DNA of 64,000 bases from Kitasatospora indigofera (GCF_014655955.1 NZ_BNBO01000033.1:1-64000); one strand, 5' to 3'; counted from the stretch's first letter, positions 8,379-16,400 are shown. The notes: generated by a model from the sequence alone, not told the origin. Numbers and translations are program-made.

Positions 8379-9017
8379 ATGGCACCTCGCGGGGATTCGG
8401 TCAACGAGGAAATGCGCCAGCGCTCCCGTCGCCGCATCATGCGGGCCACCGTCGAACTCGTCGACCTGCACGGATACGCCGGCACCACGCTCTCCGACAT
8501 AGCCGAACGGGCCGGGCTGGCCCGGGGGCTGCTGTCGTACTACTTCGACGGCAAGCGCCTGCTGATGCAGTCCGCGACCCACCGGCTGATGCACCTGGAG
8601 CTCTCCGCCGCGCTGGCCGGGCTGGCGCCGGCCGCCACCCCCGAGGAGCGGCTGGCCCGCGCGATAGACGCGGTGCTGGGGCTGGCCATGGACCACCCGC
8701 GGGTGATGCGCTCGCACCTCGCGCTGATCCTCGACCCCGACGTGGGGGCCTTCGTCAAGGACCCCGAGCAGCAACGCGTCGGGGCGATCCTGCAGGAGCT
8801 GCTGCGCGACTGGGGCGCGCCGGACCCGCCGGCCGAGCACGCGGTGCTGCGCAGCGCGCTGATGGGCGGCTGCATCGGGGTGCTGCTGCCGGGCGCGGAG
8901 CTGCCGCTGGCGCCGATCCGGGCCGACCTCTTCGGCCGGTACGGGCTGCCCTGGTCGATGGGGTGCCCGCCGCAGCCGGCGCCGCCGGAGCGCAGCAGAC
9001 CGCCGGCCCGGGCCTGA
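8379..9017 (+). CDS. TetR/AcrR family transcriptional regulator
   Basis: A 212-residue regulator. The N-terminal TetR helix-turn-helix runs over residues about 20-65 (RRIMRATVELVDLHGYAGTT, then SDIAERAGLARGLLSYYF). The helical ligand domain is typical in length. The ATG at 8379 is supported by GGAG eight bases upstream and by the operator just before it; a longer in-frame start at 8250 would read through the terminator hairpin. No gene downstream on the same strand suggests a target, so it may act on itself and distant genes. Confidence 0.88.
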   Translation: MAPRGDSVNEEMRQRSRRRIMRATVELVDLHGYAGTTLSDIAERAGLARGLLSYYFDGKRLLMQSATHRLMHLELSAALAGLAPAATPEERLARAIDAVLGLAMDHPRVMRSHLALILDPDVGAFVKDPEQQRVGAILQELLRDWGAPDPPAEHAVLRSALMGGCIGVLLPGAELPLAPIRADLFGRYGLPWSMGCPPQPAPPERSRPPARA

Positions 9018-9141
9018 GCGGCCCGCGACGGGGCCCTGGGCACCCGTGGCGCCGCCCGGGATGCCGGGGCGCGCCTGAACCGGCCCCGGCGGCGGGCAGC
9101 GGCCCCTGCGGGCCGTCAGGACACGTCCGGCCGGGGCCGGG

Positions 9142-10008
9142 TCAGCGCTCCGCCAGGATCGAGGACAGCAGGTCGATGGTCCGCTCGGGCGTGAGGCTGT
9201 CCACGCAGAGCCGCTCCATCACCTGGATGTAGGCGTCGACGTCGTCGCGCTTGTCGAGGTAGAGCGCGCTGGTGAGCTGTTCCAGGTACACGACGTCGGC
9301 GAGGTCCTGCTCGGGGAAGCGCAGGATGGAGAACGCGCCGCTCTCGCCGGCGTGCGCCCCGAACCGGAACGGCATCACCTGGATGACCACGTTCGGCTGT
9401 TCGGCGATGTCGATCAGGTACTGGAGCTGGCCGCGCATGACCTTGGGGCCGCCGACCGGGCGGCGCAACGCCGCTTCGTCGATGACCGCCCAGAGCCGGG
9501 GGCTGTTCCCGTCGGTGAGCAGCTTCTGGCCGCGCAGGCGCAGGCTGACGCGCCGCTCCAGCTCCTCGTCGCTGATCACCGGGCGGCTCTGGCCGAAGAC
9601 GGCGCGGGCGTACTCCTCGGACTGCAGCAGGCCGGGGATGAACTGCACCTCGTAGGTGCGGATCAGCGTGGCCGCCTCCTCCAGGCCGACGTAGGTCTGG
9701 AACCAGCCGGGCAGCACGTCGTTGTAACTGTGCCACCAGCCCGACTTGTTGGCCTCGCGGACCAGGCCGAGCAGGGCCTCGCGCTCGGCGCCGTCGTTCA
9801 CCCCGTAGAGGCTGAGGAGGTCGGCGACGTCCCGCTCCTTGAAGCTGACCCGGCCGAGCTCCATCCGGCTGATCTTGGATTCGGACGCGCGGATGGCGTA
9901 CCCGGCGTCCTCGCGGGTGATCCCCCGGGCCTCGCGGAGCCGGCGGAGCTGGGAGCCGAGGAGGATCCGGCGAACCATCGAGCCGCCGCCCGGCTGAACT
10001 GTGGTCAT
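9142..10008 (-). CDS. XRE-type HTH regulator with DUF5753 domain (WhiJ-like)
   Basis: A 288-residue protein with an N-terminal Xre helix-turn-helix (LRRLREARGITREDAGYAIRASESKISRMELG, residues about 20-52), followed by the C-terminal DUF5753 domain (about 100-280, with YEVQFIPGLLQSEEYARAV). Proteins of this kind form the WhiJ-like family that works with DUF397 proteins and RsbW-like ATPases in paralogous streptomycete clusters, some of which influence development. The ATG at 10008 has a GGTGGAGG site eight bases upstream. It is divergent from the ATPase gene across 416 bases that carry several TGCACGTGCA palindromes, probably its operators. Confidence 0.92.
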   Translation of the reverse strand: MTTVQPGGGSMVRRILLGSQLRRLREARGITREDAGYAIRASESKISRMELGRVSFKERDVADLLSLYGVNDGAEREALLGLVREANKSGWWHSYNDVLPGWFQTYVGLEEAATLIRTYEVQFIPGLLQSEEYARAVFGQSRPVISDEELERRVSLRLRGQKLLTDGNSPRLWAVIDEAALRRPVGGPKVMRGQLQYLIDIAEQPNVVIQVMPFRFGAHAGESGAFSILRFPEQDLADVVYLEQLTSALYLDKRDDVDAYIQVMERLCVDSLTPERTIDLLSSILAER

Positions 10009-10119
10009 GCGGTCCAAACCTCCACCTTGGGCAAACAGCGCACAGTCTGCCATCAGTTGAGCGCTCTCGGTGCCGGTACTGACGGATGTATCTATCAGTT
10101 CTGCACCTCGGGCACCAGG

Positions 10120-10219
10120 ATGCACGTGCATTCGGCGCATGCATATGCCAATGATGCGACTGCACGTGAATCGACTCTTGCATCTGCAGTGAGCGCAGAG
10201 GACCATGGTGCACGTGCAC
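10120..10219. promoter_or_regulatory. Cluster of TGCACGTGCA palindromes between XRE and ATPase genes
   Basis: Within the 416-base divergent intergenic region there are two perfect TGCACGTGCA palindromes, extended to ATGCACGTGCAT at 10120-10131 and GTGCACGTGCAC at 10208-10219. Between them is a one-mismatch copy (TGCACGTGAA, 10161-10170). GCATGCATATGC at 10138-10149 is a further imperfect dyad. The density suggests multiple binding sites for the XRE regulator. Confidence 0.6.
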
Positions 10220-10424
10220 CTGCACATCCCTGGCATTCCCGCGGGCACCGCGTCGACCCCACGCGCCACTCCGCACACCAGCCCGGCAGCGCTGCGGCGC
10301 GACCGGGCACTTGTGTGCGCAAGGGCCGTACGAGGTGGCAACCCAACGGCCGAGCGAGTCGGAGGTGACCGGCATGACCCCGGCGGGTCCAGCCGTGTCG
10401 GCCCCCTTATGGGAGGAGCTCTTC

Positions 10425-10970
10425 ATGAGCACCGGTACGGCCTTGGCGGTCGACCCCCACGTGGTCACCTGTACGCTCGCTCCCCGCTACGAAGCCGTCA
10501 GAACCGCGCGCGACTTCGCCAGAACGACGCTCAACCGCTGGGGACTCGGTGACCTTTTCGACGACGTCGCACTGGTCGCCTCCGAGCTGGTGACCAACGC
10601 CCTGCGGCACGCCGTCGGCGCCAGACCCGATCCGGGTCACCTGGCCGCCGACCTGGCCGCGATACCCACCCAGGGCGGACCGCAGCAGTCCATGGACGGA
10701 CGGCTGCCGATCCGGATCAGCCTGGTGCACCGCGCGCCGCAGGTGGTCTGCGCGGTCAGCGACCCCAGCAGTACCGGGCCGGTCGCCCGGGAGGCCGACT
10801 TCGTCGCGGAGTCCGGCCGGGGGCTGCACCTGGTGGACTCCTTCAGCCGCTCCTGGGGCTGGCACCCCCTGGCGGGGGCGGGCAAGGTGGTCTGGGCCCT
10901 GTTCGAGGCCGAGGATCCGGCCGGGGTCCGCGCCCAGGACGCCATCGGGCGGCACCGGCGCTCGGCCTGA
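10425..10970 (+). CDS. RsbW-like ATP-binding protein (anti-sigma-factor type)
   Basis: A 181-residue protein with a GHKL/HATPase_c fold of the anti-sigma regulatory kinase type. The N-box is ALVASELVTNALRHA (about residues 48-62). The G1-like region is AVSDPSSTG, and G2 is ADFVAESGRGLHLVDSFSRSWG (about 125-146). The ATG at 10425 follows GGAGGAG at 10412-10418. It lies inside the WhiJ-like/DUF397 cluster, as in the abaA and whiJ loci, where these ATPases have no sigma factor next to them. Whether this one binds a sigma factor or phosphorylates a partner is not known. Confidence 0.88.
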   Translation: MSTGTALAVDPHVVTCTLAPRYEAVRTARDFARTTLNRWGLGDLFDDVALVASELVTNALRHAVGARPDPGHLAADLAAIPTQGGPQQSMDGRLPIRISLVHRAPQVVCAVSDPSSTGPVAREADFVAESGRGLHLVDSFSRSWGWHPLAGAGKVVWALFEAEDPAGVRAQDAIGRHRRSA

Positions 10971-11235
10971 CACCACGGCGGGGCCGGCGACGGCACACCC
11001 GGCGAGCACTCCGTACGGCCGCACCACGGCCGGGGCGGTGCCCGGGTGGACGGGCGGCGCGGCGGCACCCGGTACGGAAGTGTCCGTCAGGACACGGCGG
11101 GCCCGGCACGACGGTGCCCGGACGGCCACCACGGCCGTCTCCCCGGGCGGGCCCGGGACACCCGCCTACGACAACGGCCGTCGTGGTGTCAGCACCCACG
11201 ACGGCCCCCTGGAACGCGGCGACGCTGAACCGGCG

Positions 11236-11472
11236 TCAGAGCGCCAGGTGGTCGAACTCCCCGTCCTTCGCGCCGAGCAGCAGCGCCGCTATCTCGGCCC
11301 GCGTGTAGATCAGTGCCGGACCGTCCGGGAAGCGAGAGTTGCGCATCGCGACATCGCCCCCCGGCAGTGCGGCGAACTCGACGCAGTTGCCCTGGGAATT
11401 GCTGTGCCGGCTCTTCTGCCAGACCACTCCCTCAAGGTCCGCAGCCGCCATGCCGTTGTACGTGTGGTGCAT
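11236..11472 (-). CDS. DUF397 domain-containing protein
   Basis: A 78-residue protein consisting of one DUF397 domain. The hallmark W.KSRHSN..G.CVE pattern appears as VVWQKSRHSNSQGNCVEFA (residues about 17-35), followed by VAMRNSRFPDGPALIYTRAEI. The family includes BldB-like and WhiJ-partner proteins, thought to bind or antagonise the cognate XRE regulator. The ATG at 11472 has GGGAG upstream. It is on the same strand as the XRE gene but separated from it by the oppositely oriented ATPase gene, so it has its own promoter, near the TGCACGTGCA copy at 11597. Confidence 0.92.
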   Translation of the reverse strand: MHHTYNGMAAADLEGVVWQKSRHSNSQGNCVEFAALPGGDVAMRNSRFPDGPALIYTRAEIAALLLGAKDGEFDHLAL

Positions 11473-11596
11473 AGAAATCTCCCGAAGAGACCGGAGTAGT
11501 CGTCCAGTTCGGCGCGCGGCACGTCGGGCCGCGATCCACTGGCCCGGCCCCCTGCCGGCCCGGCACACGCCTCACTTGACGTGATGATAGCCGCAG

Positions 11597-11630
11597 TGCA
11601 CGTGCATCAGCACGGGACATTGCAGGTGCA
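11597..11630. promoter_or_regulatory. TGCACGTGCA palindrome upstream of the DUF397 gene
   Basis: A perfect TGCACGTGCA at 11597-11606 and a one-mismatch TGCAGGTGCA at 11621-11630 lie about 125-160 bases before the DUF397 start codon. The 24-base centre-to-centre distance is close to two helical turns. This is the fourth perfect copy in the window and links the DUF397 gene to the XRE/ATPase intergenic cluster. Confidence 0.55.
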
Positions 11631-11797
11631 CGAGGAACCACCGGGCGTGATGCAACCAGCCCGGGAACCGCCGGATCGACGGTACGTAAGCGGACAAACT
11701 TGACCGAACCACAAACCTCGCGATAACCGCCCGTAGGCAACTCCCCGCGCAATGTTGATCTTCGACTGCCGGGAGTCGCACCACCGTGACCCACAGT

Positions 11798-11829
11798 CAG
11801 TCGGCCCGACTGGTGTGATACATGTCACG
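11798..11829. promoter_or_regulatory. Crp-like site and adjoining palindrome
   Basis: CAGTCGG-C-CCGACTG (11798-11812) is directly followed by TGTGA-N6-TCACG (11814-11829), which fits the actinobacterial Crp pattern GTGN6GNCAC. They lie 160-190 bases upstream of the CbiX-like gene, on the far side of the DUF397 promoter. The rest of the 515-base gap (11473-11987) shows no gene. Confidence 0.4.
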
Positions 11830-11987
11830 CAGGGGCCCGGCCGGCACCGGCAGGCCGGGGAGATCCGGGCGACAAGACCACCATCCCGGCAGGTTTGGGG
11901 CCCTATGCCCGAAATGACGGCATGGTCGCCGCTCGACATCGGCAGCCGACTGCGACTCTGCCGGGCCGATGTCCTACGATCTCCGCC

Positions 11988-12881
11988 ATGAGCACCGCAG
12001 CCATCCCGGGCGCGCCACTGCCCGTCCGCACTCCAGGCTCCCGTGCGCGGGGGCGCCATCGTCGACCCGAGCGCCCCGAGATCCCGGCCGGTTCGCCGGC
12101 CCTCGTACTCGCCGTGCCCGCCACCGCGGGCCCCGAGTCCCGGCCCGTGGTCGACGAACTCCTGTCGATCGTCCGCAGCGAGCAGTCCGGCGTCGAGACC
12201 GCCGCCGCGTACCTCGCCGACGACTCCGCCGGGGAGTCCGGCCCCACCGTGGCCGAGCTGATCGCCCAGGCCCTCGAAGCCGGCCTGCCGGCGCCCGTGG
12301 TGGTGCCGCTGCTGACCGGCCCGCACGACTTCCTCACCGACCTGCACGCGCTGGCCGCCGGCAGCGGCGCCACCGTCACCGACGTGCTCGGCCCGCACCC
12401 GCTGCTGGCCGAGGCCGTCCACGTCCGGCTGTCCGAGGCGGGGCTGGCCCGCGCCGACCGCGCCCGGCTCTTCGCCATCGCCACCGCGGCCGACGGCGTG
12501 GTGCTCACCACCGTCGGCGGCGAGGACGCGGCGGCCGCCGCCGGGATCACCGGCGTCCTGCTCGCCGCCCGGCTCGCCGTGCCCGTCGTCTCCGCCGCCC
12601 TGGACGTGCCCGGCTCGGTGGCCGCGGCCGTCGAGCACCTGCGCGCCACCGGCTCGCAGCGGCCCGCGCTGGCACCCCTGGTGATCGGCCCGGAGGCCGA
12701 CCCCGAGCTGCTGGCCACCGCCGCCGAGGAGACCGGCTGCCCCAGTGCCGCCCCGCTCGGCGCGTACCCGACGGTCGGCCAGCTGGTCGCCTCCACCTAC
12801 CTCTCCGCCCTTGAGGTCGCGCTGGCCCAGCTGGAGCAGGCCCAGGAGCACGAGCCGGAGCACGAGCAGGCGGCGGAGTGA
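11988..12881 (+). CDS. CbiX/sirohydrochlorin chelatase-like protein, degenerate metal site
   Basis: A 297-residue protein with two CbiX-type halves. The fold pattern is seen at ALVLAVPATAGPESRPVVDELLSIV, VVVPLLTGPHDFLTDLHALA and VVLTTVGGEDAAAAAGITGVLLAARL. CbiX/SirB enzymes insert Co2+ or Fe2+ into sirohydrochlorin. Here the N-terminal HGS-type motif that supplies a metal-binding His has become VPATAGPES, while the second His (GPHDFLTD) remains. A His/Glu-rich tail (QEHEPEHEQ) ends the protein. No cobalamin or sirohaem gene is nearby. It may be a catalytically weak or re-purposed paralogue. The start at 11988 lacks a clear ribosome binding site. Confidence 0.72.
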   Translation: MSTAAIPGAPLPVRTPGSRARGRHRRPERPEIPAGSPALVLAVPATAGPESRPVVDELLSIVRSEQSGVETAAAYLADDSAGESGPTVAELIAQALEAGLPAPVVVPLLTGPHDFLTDLHALAAGSGATVTDVLGPHPLLAEAVHVRLSEAGLARADRARLFAIATAADGVVLTTVGGEDAAAAAGITGVLLAARLAVPVVSAALDVPGSVAAAVEHLRATGSQRPALAPLVIGPEADPELLATAAEETGCPSAAPLGAYPTVGQLVASTYLSALEVALAQLEQAQEHEPEHEQAAE

Positions 12882-12903
12882 CCGGCACGCCGTGAGAACG
12901 ACC

Positions 12904-12937
12904 CGCAGGGGCCCCGGATTCGTCCGGGGCCCCTGCG
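12904..12937 (+). terminator. Hairpin terminator after the CbiX-like gene
   Basis: A perfect 15-bp stem (12904-12918 with 12923-12937) with a stable TTCG tetraloop, 23 bases after the stop codon. Confidence 0.8.
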
Positions 12938-14182
12938 GCGTTCCCGGAGGGTGCGCCCGCCACCCGTAGGGCAGGGGCACCGGGCTCGGCGCAGCGTTTC
13001 CGGGCGGCACAGCGGCCGTGGCGTGCGTCCGGCGCGGGCACCGTACGCCGAGGCACCGTACGCCGAGGCACCGTACGACCTCCGCCCTCGTCCTTCCCGG
13101 GCGGGCGGGCGGCGTCGCGCGCACCCGTCGGGATCTGCCGGGGCCCGCCGGCCTGCCGGGACCCGCCGGGATCCACGGCCCCGCTCTGGACCCGGCAGCT
13201 CCGGGGCCGTCCGGGCACCCCGGGACGAAGTGCGTCCGGTGGCCCGTGCCGGCAGCACGGGACGAAGCGCATCCCGGCCCGTACCGGCGGCAGGCCCCCG
13301 CCCGGACGCGGTGGCCGATGCCGCTTCGGGAGCTGATCCCCTGTCGGACGACGGGTTCCCGGGGGGCCGGGCCGCAGGACCTCCCCCGGGTGACGATGCC
13401 TCCGGCGCGCACCCGACGGTGCGGCAGAGCCGACGGCAGGACGGAGGCTCCGTCTCCCCGGGTGCGGCGGGCGGACGGTGACGGCGGGTCCGGCACCGGA
13501 CCGGGGCCCGCCGGCAGGCCGGCGACCGCCCGGCACCACCCGTACGGGAGGACGCCCGCTCTCCGCCGGCACGACCTGGCCCCTTCGGGAGCACGCCGAC
13601 GTCGCGGACGGGCGGGGCCGGCGACCCGGCGGATCGGCCGCTCCGGGGAGCCGGGGACGGGTGGGGCACCGGTCCGAGCACGCCGGGGCCGGTGGCGGCG
13701 ATCCGGGCGGTCATGATCCGGAGCTGCGGGACCGGAGGACGTGATCGGGGATCAGCCTCCAGCAGGTGGAGTGATTTGAAGCCCTATGCCCTATTTATTC
13801 ATTTTTGTCCATTCGCCCGGCCGGACCGGCCGCGACCCCGACGGCGACCGTTTCGATCTTCACGACCGCCCGGCGGAACGGCAGGCCGAACGATTCGCCC
13901 ACTCCTGATGTCAAATGCCCTGCTACGGAGGAATGTCGGTTTTGCAGCCCGACCGGCACCTTGTACCAGATTGCGACAGAAGGACTTTGGTCACCGGAGG
14001 CGGCTCGACGCCCTCCGGTTGCGGGCCCTCGGAGGTCGTGGTTCCGTGCCCCCGGACGGCCCGGAGGAGCCGCCGGCCGACCGCCTGAAGGACAGGCAGA
14101 ACTCTCCGACGGCAAGGGATTTACCCGAAACCGGGCCTTTTTGATCATGTCGACCCTTGGGATACAAGGGATCCAGGGCTCT
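12938..14182. other. Long gene-poor region with a small tandem repeat
   Basis: About 1.25 kb without a supportable gene. All long frames from 12940 to 13740 translate to Arg/Pro/Gly/Ala-rich low-complexity protein on both strands. A 15-base tandem repeat (unit GGCACCGTACGCCGA) runs 13037-13077. From about 13770 the base composition drops, with an AT-rich patch at 13790-13810, and an inverted repeat CCCTTG-N5-CAAGGG lies at 14154-14170. The right part is probably the distal promoter region of the Rpf gene; the left part may be decayed DNA. Confidence 0.45.
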
Positions 14183-14198
14183 TGTGACGAGCGTCACA
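14183..14198. promoter_or_regulatory. Crp-type binding site upstream of the Rpf gene
   Basis: TGTGACGAGCGTCACA is a perfect TGTGA-N6-TCACA dyad and fits the Streptomyces Crp pattern GTGN6GNCAC. It lies about 75 bases before the riboswitch. Crp control of the S. coelicolor rpfA gene has been reported, so the same logic probably applies here. Possible promoter elements (TTGAAC at 14211-14216) follow it, but I cannot place the start site. Confidence 0.7.
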
Positions 14199-14269
14199 CA
14201 TGTTTGCGGTTTGAACTTAAGTCTGCTTAACGTGCTCCCCGTTCGTGGTCACACGGACCCAGTACATCC

Positions 14270-14452
14270 GCAACGCCGAGGCCTGCCGTCGGATGCGCTG
14301 GCAGCGCGAATTCGCACCACGGCAGGCGCGGGGGACCCAGGTAAGTCGCCCCCGACCGGTCCACGACCGGTTCAGGGGCTAGGGGTGAAGCCGTGCTCAG
14401 CACGGCCGGGCAACTCCAGCCCGAATCCGACAGCTCACCTCGCAGGCGTGGG
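14270..14452 (+). promoter_or_regulatory. c-di-AMP (ydaO/yuaA) riboswitch
   Basis: The leader shows the conserved blocks of the ydaO/yuaA class: CGCCGAG at 14274-14280, GGGGACCCAGGTAAGT around 14331-14346, GGGGTGAAGCC near 14382-14392, then GGGCAACTCCAGCCCGAATC and CAGCTCACCTCGCAGGCG at 14408-14448. The closing P1 helix pairs ACGCC (14273-14277) with GGCGT (14446-14450). This class senses c-di-AMP and is known upstream of cell-wall hydrolase genes in actinobacteria, where ligand binding lowers expression. The hydrolase ATG follows 15 bases later after GGAGAGG. Confidence 0.88.
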
Positions 14453-14466
14453 AGAGGAACATCTTC

Positions 14467-15729
14467 ATGCTGCCCACCAACGGCACCCGTCTGTCCAGCC
14501 GCACCGCCCGCCGCGTGATCGCCGCCGTTGGCGTGGCAGGCGTCGGCCTCACCATCCCCTGCCTCACCTCCGGTGTCGCCAGCGCGGCCTCCGTCGCCAC
14601 CTGGGACAAGGTCGCCCAGTGCGAGAGCAGCGGCAACTGGAGCATCAACACCGGCAACGGCTTCTACGGCGGCCTCCAGTTCACCAACAGCACCTGGGCC
14701 GAGTTCGGCGGCACCGCGTACGCACCGCGCGCCGACCTCGCCACCAAGGACCAGCAGATCGCCACCGCCGAGAAGGTCCTCGCGGTCCAGGGCCCCGGCG
14801 CCTGGCCGGTCTGCTCGGTCCAGGCCGGCCTGACCAAGGGCGGCACCCCCGCCGCCGTGGACACCGGCGCCCCGGCCGCGGCCAAGCCCGCCACCCCGGC
14901 CCCCGCCGCCCCGGCGAAGCCCGCCGCCCCGGCCGCGCAGGCCCCCGCCCAGACCACCAGCCCCAAGGGTGACTCGGCCGGCTCCTGGAGCAGCGACAAG
15001 TCCTGGTCGCACCAGGGCCAGTGGTCGAAGGACGACCGCCGCACCTACACCGTGCTGGCCGGCGACTGGCTGTCCGCGATCGCCGACAAGAACCACGTCC
15101 AGGGTGGCTGGGAGCGTCTGTACGAGCTCAACAAGTCCGTCCTGACCGAGGGCCCGGACTCCATCTACCCGGGCCAGCACCTGAGCCTGGGCGGCGGCGA
15201 CGCGACCGCCACCAAGTCCTCGGACAGCTCGGCCTCCGGCAAGAAGTTCGACTGGTTCAACCGGTCCGACTCGGCCACCGCCGCCAAGACCACCTCGGCC
15301 AAGCCGGCCGCCGCCGAAGCCGCCGCCCCGGCCGCCGAGGCCGCGACCGCCCAGGCCCCCGCCGCCTCCGGCAGCATGGCCGCCGCGGTCTCCTTCGCCC
15401 AGTCGAAGGTCGGCCAGGCGTACATCTACGGCGGCACCGGCAACGGTGGCTGGGACTGCTCCGGCCTGACCCAGGCGGCCTTCCGCGCGGCCGGGATCTC
15501 CATCCCGCGCGTGGCCGCCGACCAGGCCGCCGCCAGCACCCACGTCTCGCTGGACAAGCTGCAGCCGGGCGACCTGCTGTTCTGGTCCAACAACGGCAGC
15601 GACTCGGGCGTCTACCACGTGGCGATCTACACCGGCAACGGCAGCTACGTCGAGGCCGCCAACCCGAGCGCCGGTGTCCGCACCGAGACCATCGCCAACT
15701 GGGCGCCGGACTTCGCCGGCCGGATCTGA
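14467..15729 (+). CDS. Secreted Rpf-LysM-NlpC/P60 cell-wall hydrolase
   Basis: A 420-residue exported protein with a signal peptide (about 1-41, ending near SGVASA). A resuscitation-promoting-factor transglycosylase domain covers about 42-118, with catalytic Glu at about 53 in CESSGNW. An Ala/Pro linker follows, then a LysM peptidoglycan-binding module at about 193-245 (YTVLAGDWLS to YPGQHLSLGG). A C-terminal NlpC/P60 endopeptidase domain spans about 301-420 with Cys331 (WDCSGL), His384 (YHVAIY) and Asn in EAANPS. It should therefore cut both the glycan strand and the stem peptide. Streptomycete RpfA has Rpf and LysM only, so the added peptidase is notable. Control is by a Crp-type site and a c-di-AMP riboswitch in the leader. 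Confidence 0.93.
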   Translation: MLPTNGTRLSSRTARRVIAAVGVAGVGLTIPCLTSGVASAASVATWDKVAQCESSGNWSINTGNGFYGGLQFTNSTWAEFGGTAYAPRADLATKDQQIATAEKVLAVQGPGAWPVCSVQAGLTKGGTPAAVDTGAPAAAKPATPAPAAPAKPAAPAAQAPAQTTSPKGDSAGSWSSDKSWSHQGQWSKDDRRTYTVLAGDWLSAIADKNHVQGGWERLYELNKSVLTEGPDSIYPGQHLSLGGGDATATKSSDSSASGKKFDWFNRSDSATAAKTTSAKPAAAEAAAPAAEAATAQAPAASGSMAAAVSFAQSKVGQAYIYGGTGNGGWDCSGLTQAAFRAAGISIPRVAADQAAASTHVSLDKLQPGDLLFWSNNGSDSGVYHVAIYTGNGSYVEAANPSAGVRTETIANWAPDFAGRI

Positions 15730-15853
15730 CCCGATCCGTTCCACCCCTTGTGTACCGATCCATCCGTTCTGATCTGTCCAGGCCCCGTTCGAGCCGAGTT
15801 GGACAGGTGGGACCGGACGGTGCGGGGCGGCGCCTGACGCCGTCGCACCACCA

Positions 15854-15895
15854 CCGCCGCCCCGGGAGAGTCTGGTCGCTCTCCCGGGGCGGCGG
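15854..15895 (+). terminator. Hairpin terminator after the Rpf-NlpC gene
   Basis: A perfect 17-bp stem (15854-15870 with 15879-15895) around an 8-base loop, 124 bases past the stop codon. Confidence 0.75.
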
Positions 15896-15912
15896 CGTGC
15901 CCGGCCGCGGGG

Positions 15913-15966
15913 GCGGCCGCGGAGGCGGGGGCAGCCGCGGAGGCGGGGGCAGCCGCGAGGGCGGGG
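15913..15966. repeat. 18-bp tandem repeat, three units
   Basis: Three adjacent 18-base units (15913-15930, 15931-15948, 15949-15966) of the form GCAGCCGCGGAGGCGGGG, with one or two differences per unit, just after the terminator. The remaining gap to the VapB-like gene shows nothing further. Confidence 0.7.
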
Positions 15967-16184
15967 CCCGGCCGGGCCCTGAGGTCACGGTGGGGCGTCC
16001 CCGCCGGCGCCGGCGGCCGGGCGCGCACCCGGGGGCACTCCCGGCCCCGGGAACGCGGGCGGCAGAGGGCGGCAGAGGGGCCCGAGGCGGCCCGGGGGGA
16101 CGACACGGGGACGCCTCCCGAAACCATGGCCAAATCCCGCGCCCACCGGGCATGCTGGCCCTCCGCACCCTAGGAGGAGCCGCC

Positions 16185-16385
16185 ATGGCCAGGATCACCG
16201 TCTCGCTCGATTCGGATCTCGCGATCGAGGTGATGTTGCTCGCCGGCACCAGCAGCCCGCAGGACGCGGTGGAGCTGATCGTCCGTGACTACCTGGCCCG
16301 GGGGCACCGGACCGAGGCCCGGACCGGCGACGCCGCCGACGCCCGCCGGGTCGCCCCGGACCGGCCCACCGCCCAGGAGGGCTGA
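16185..16385 (+). CDS. Orphan VapB/ribbon-helix-helix antitoxin-like protein
   Basis: A 66-residue protein whose first 40 residues match the short ribbon-helix-helix VapB-like fold: a beta strand (ARITVSLDSDLAIEVM), then two helices (SPQDAVELIVRDYLARGHR). The C-terminal tail is charged and probably disordered. In toxin-antitoxin modules VapB binds the operator and blocks a PIN-domain VapC RNase encoded just downstream. Here a strong terminator follows instead, and the next gene is convergent malR, so no toxin partner is visible. A good GGAGGAG site precedes the ATG at 16185. Confidence 0.7.
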   Translation: MARITVSLDSDLAIEVMLLAGTSSPQDAVELIVRDYLARGHRTEARTGDAADARRVAPDRPTAQEG

Positions 16386-16400
16386 GCGGCAGCGCGTCCG

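Noticed and set aside
13018..13716. Candidate gene with HRTPRHRTPRHRTT repeats in the gene-poor region
   Set aside because: Product is Arg/Pro/Gly low-complexity, there is no ribosome binding site or homology that I recognise, and opposite-strand frames look equally plausible.
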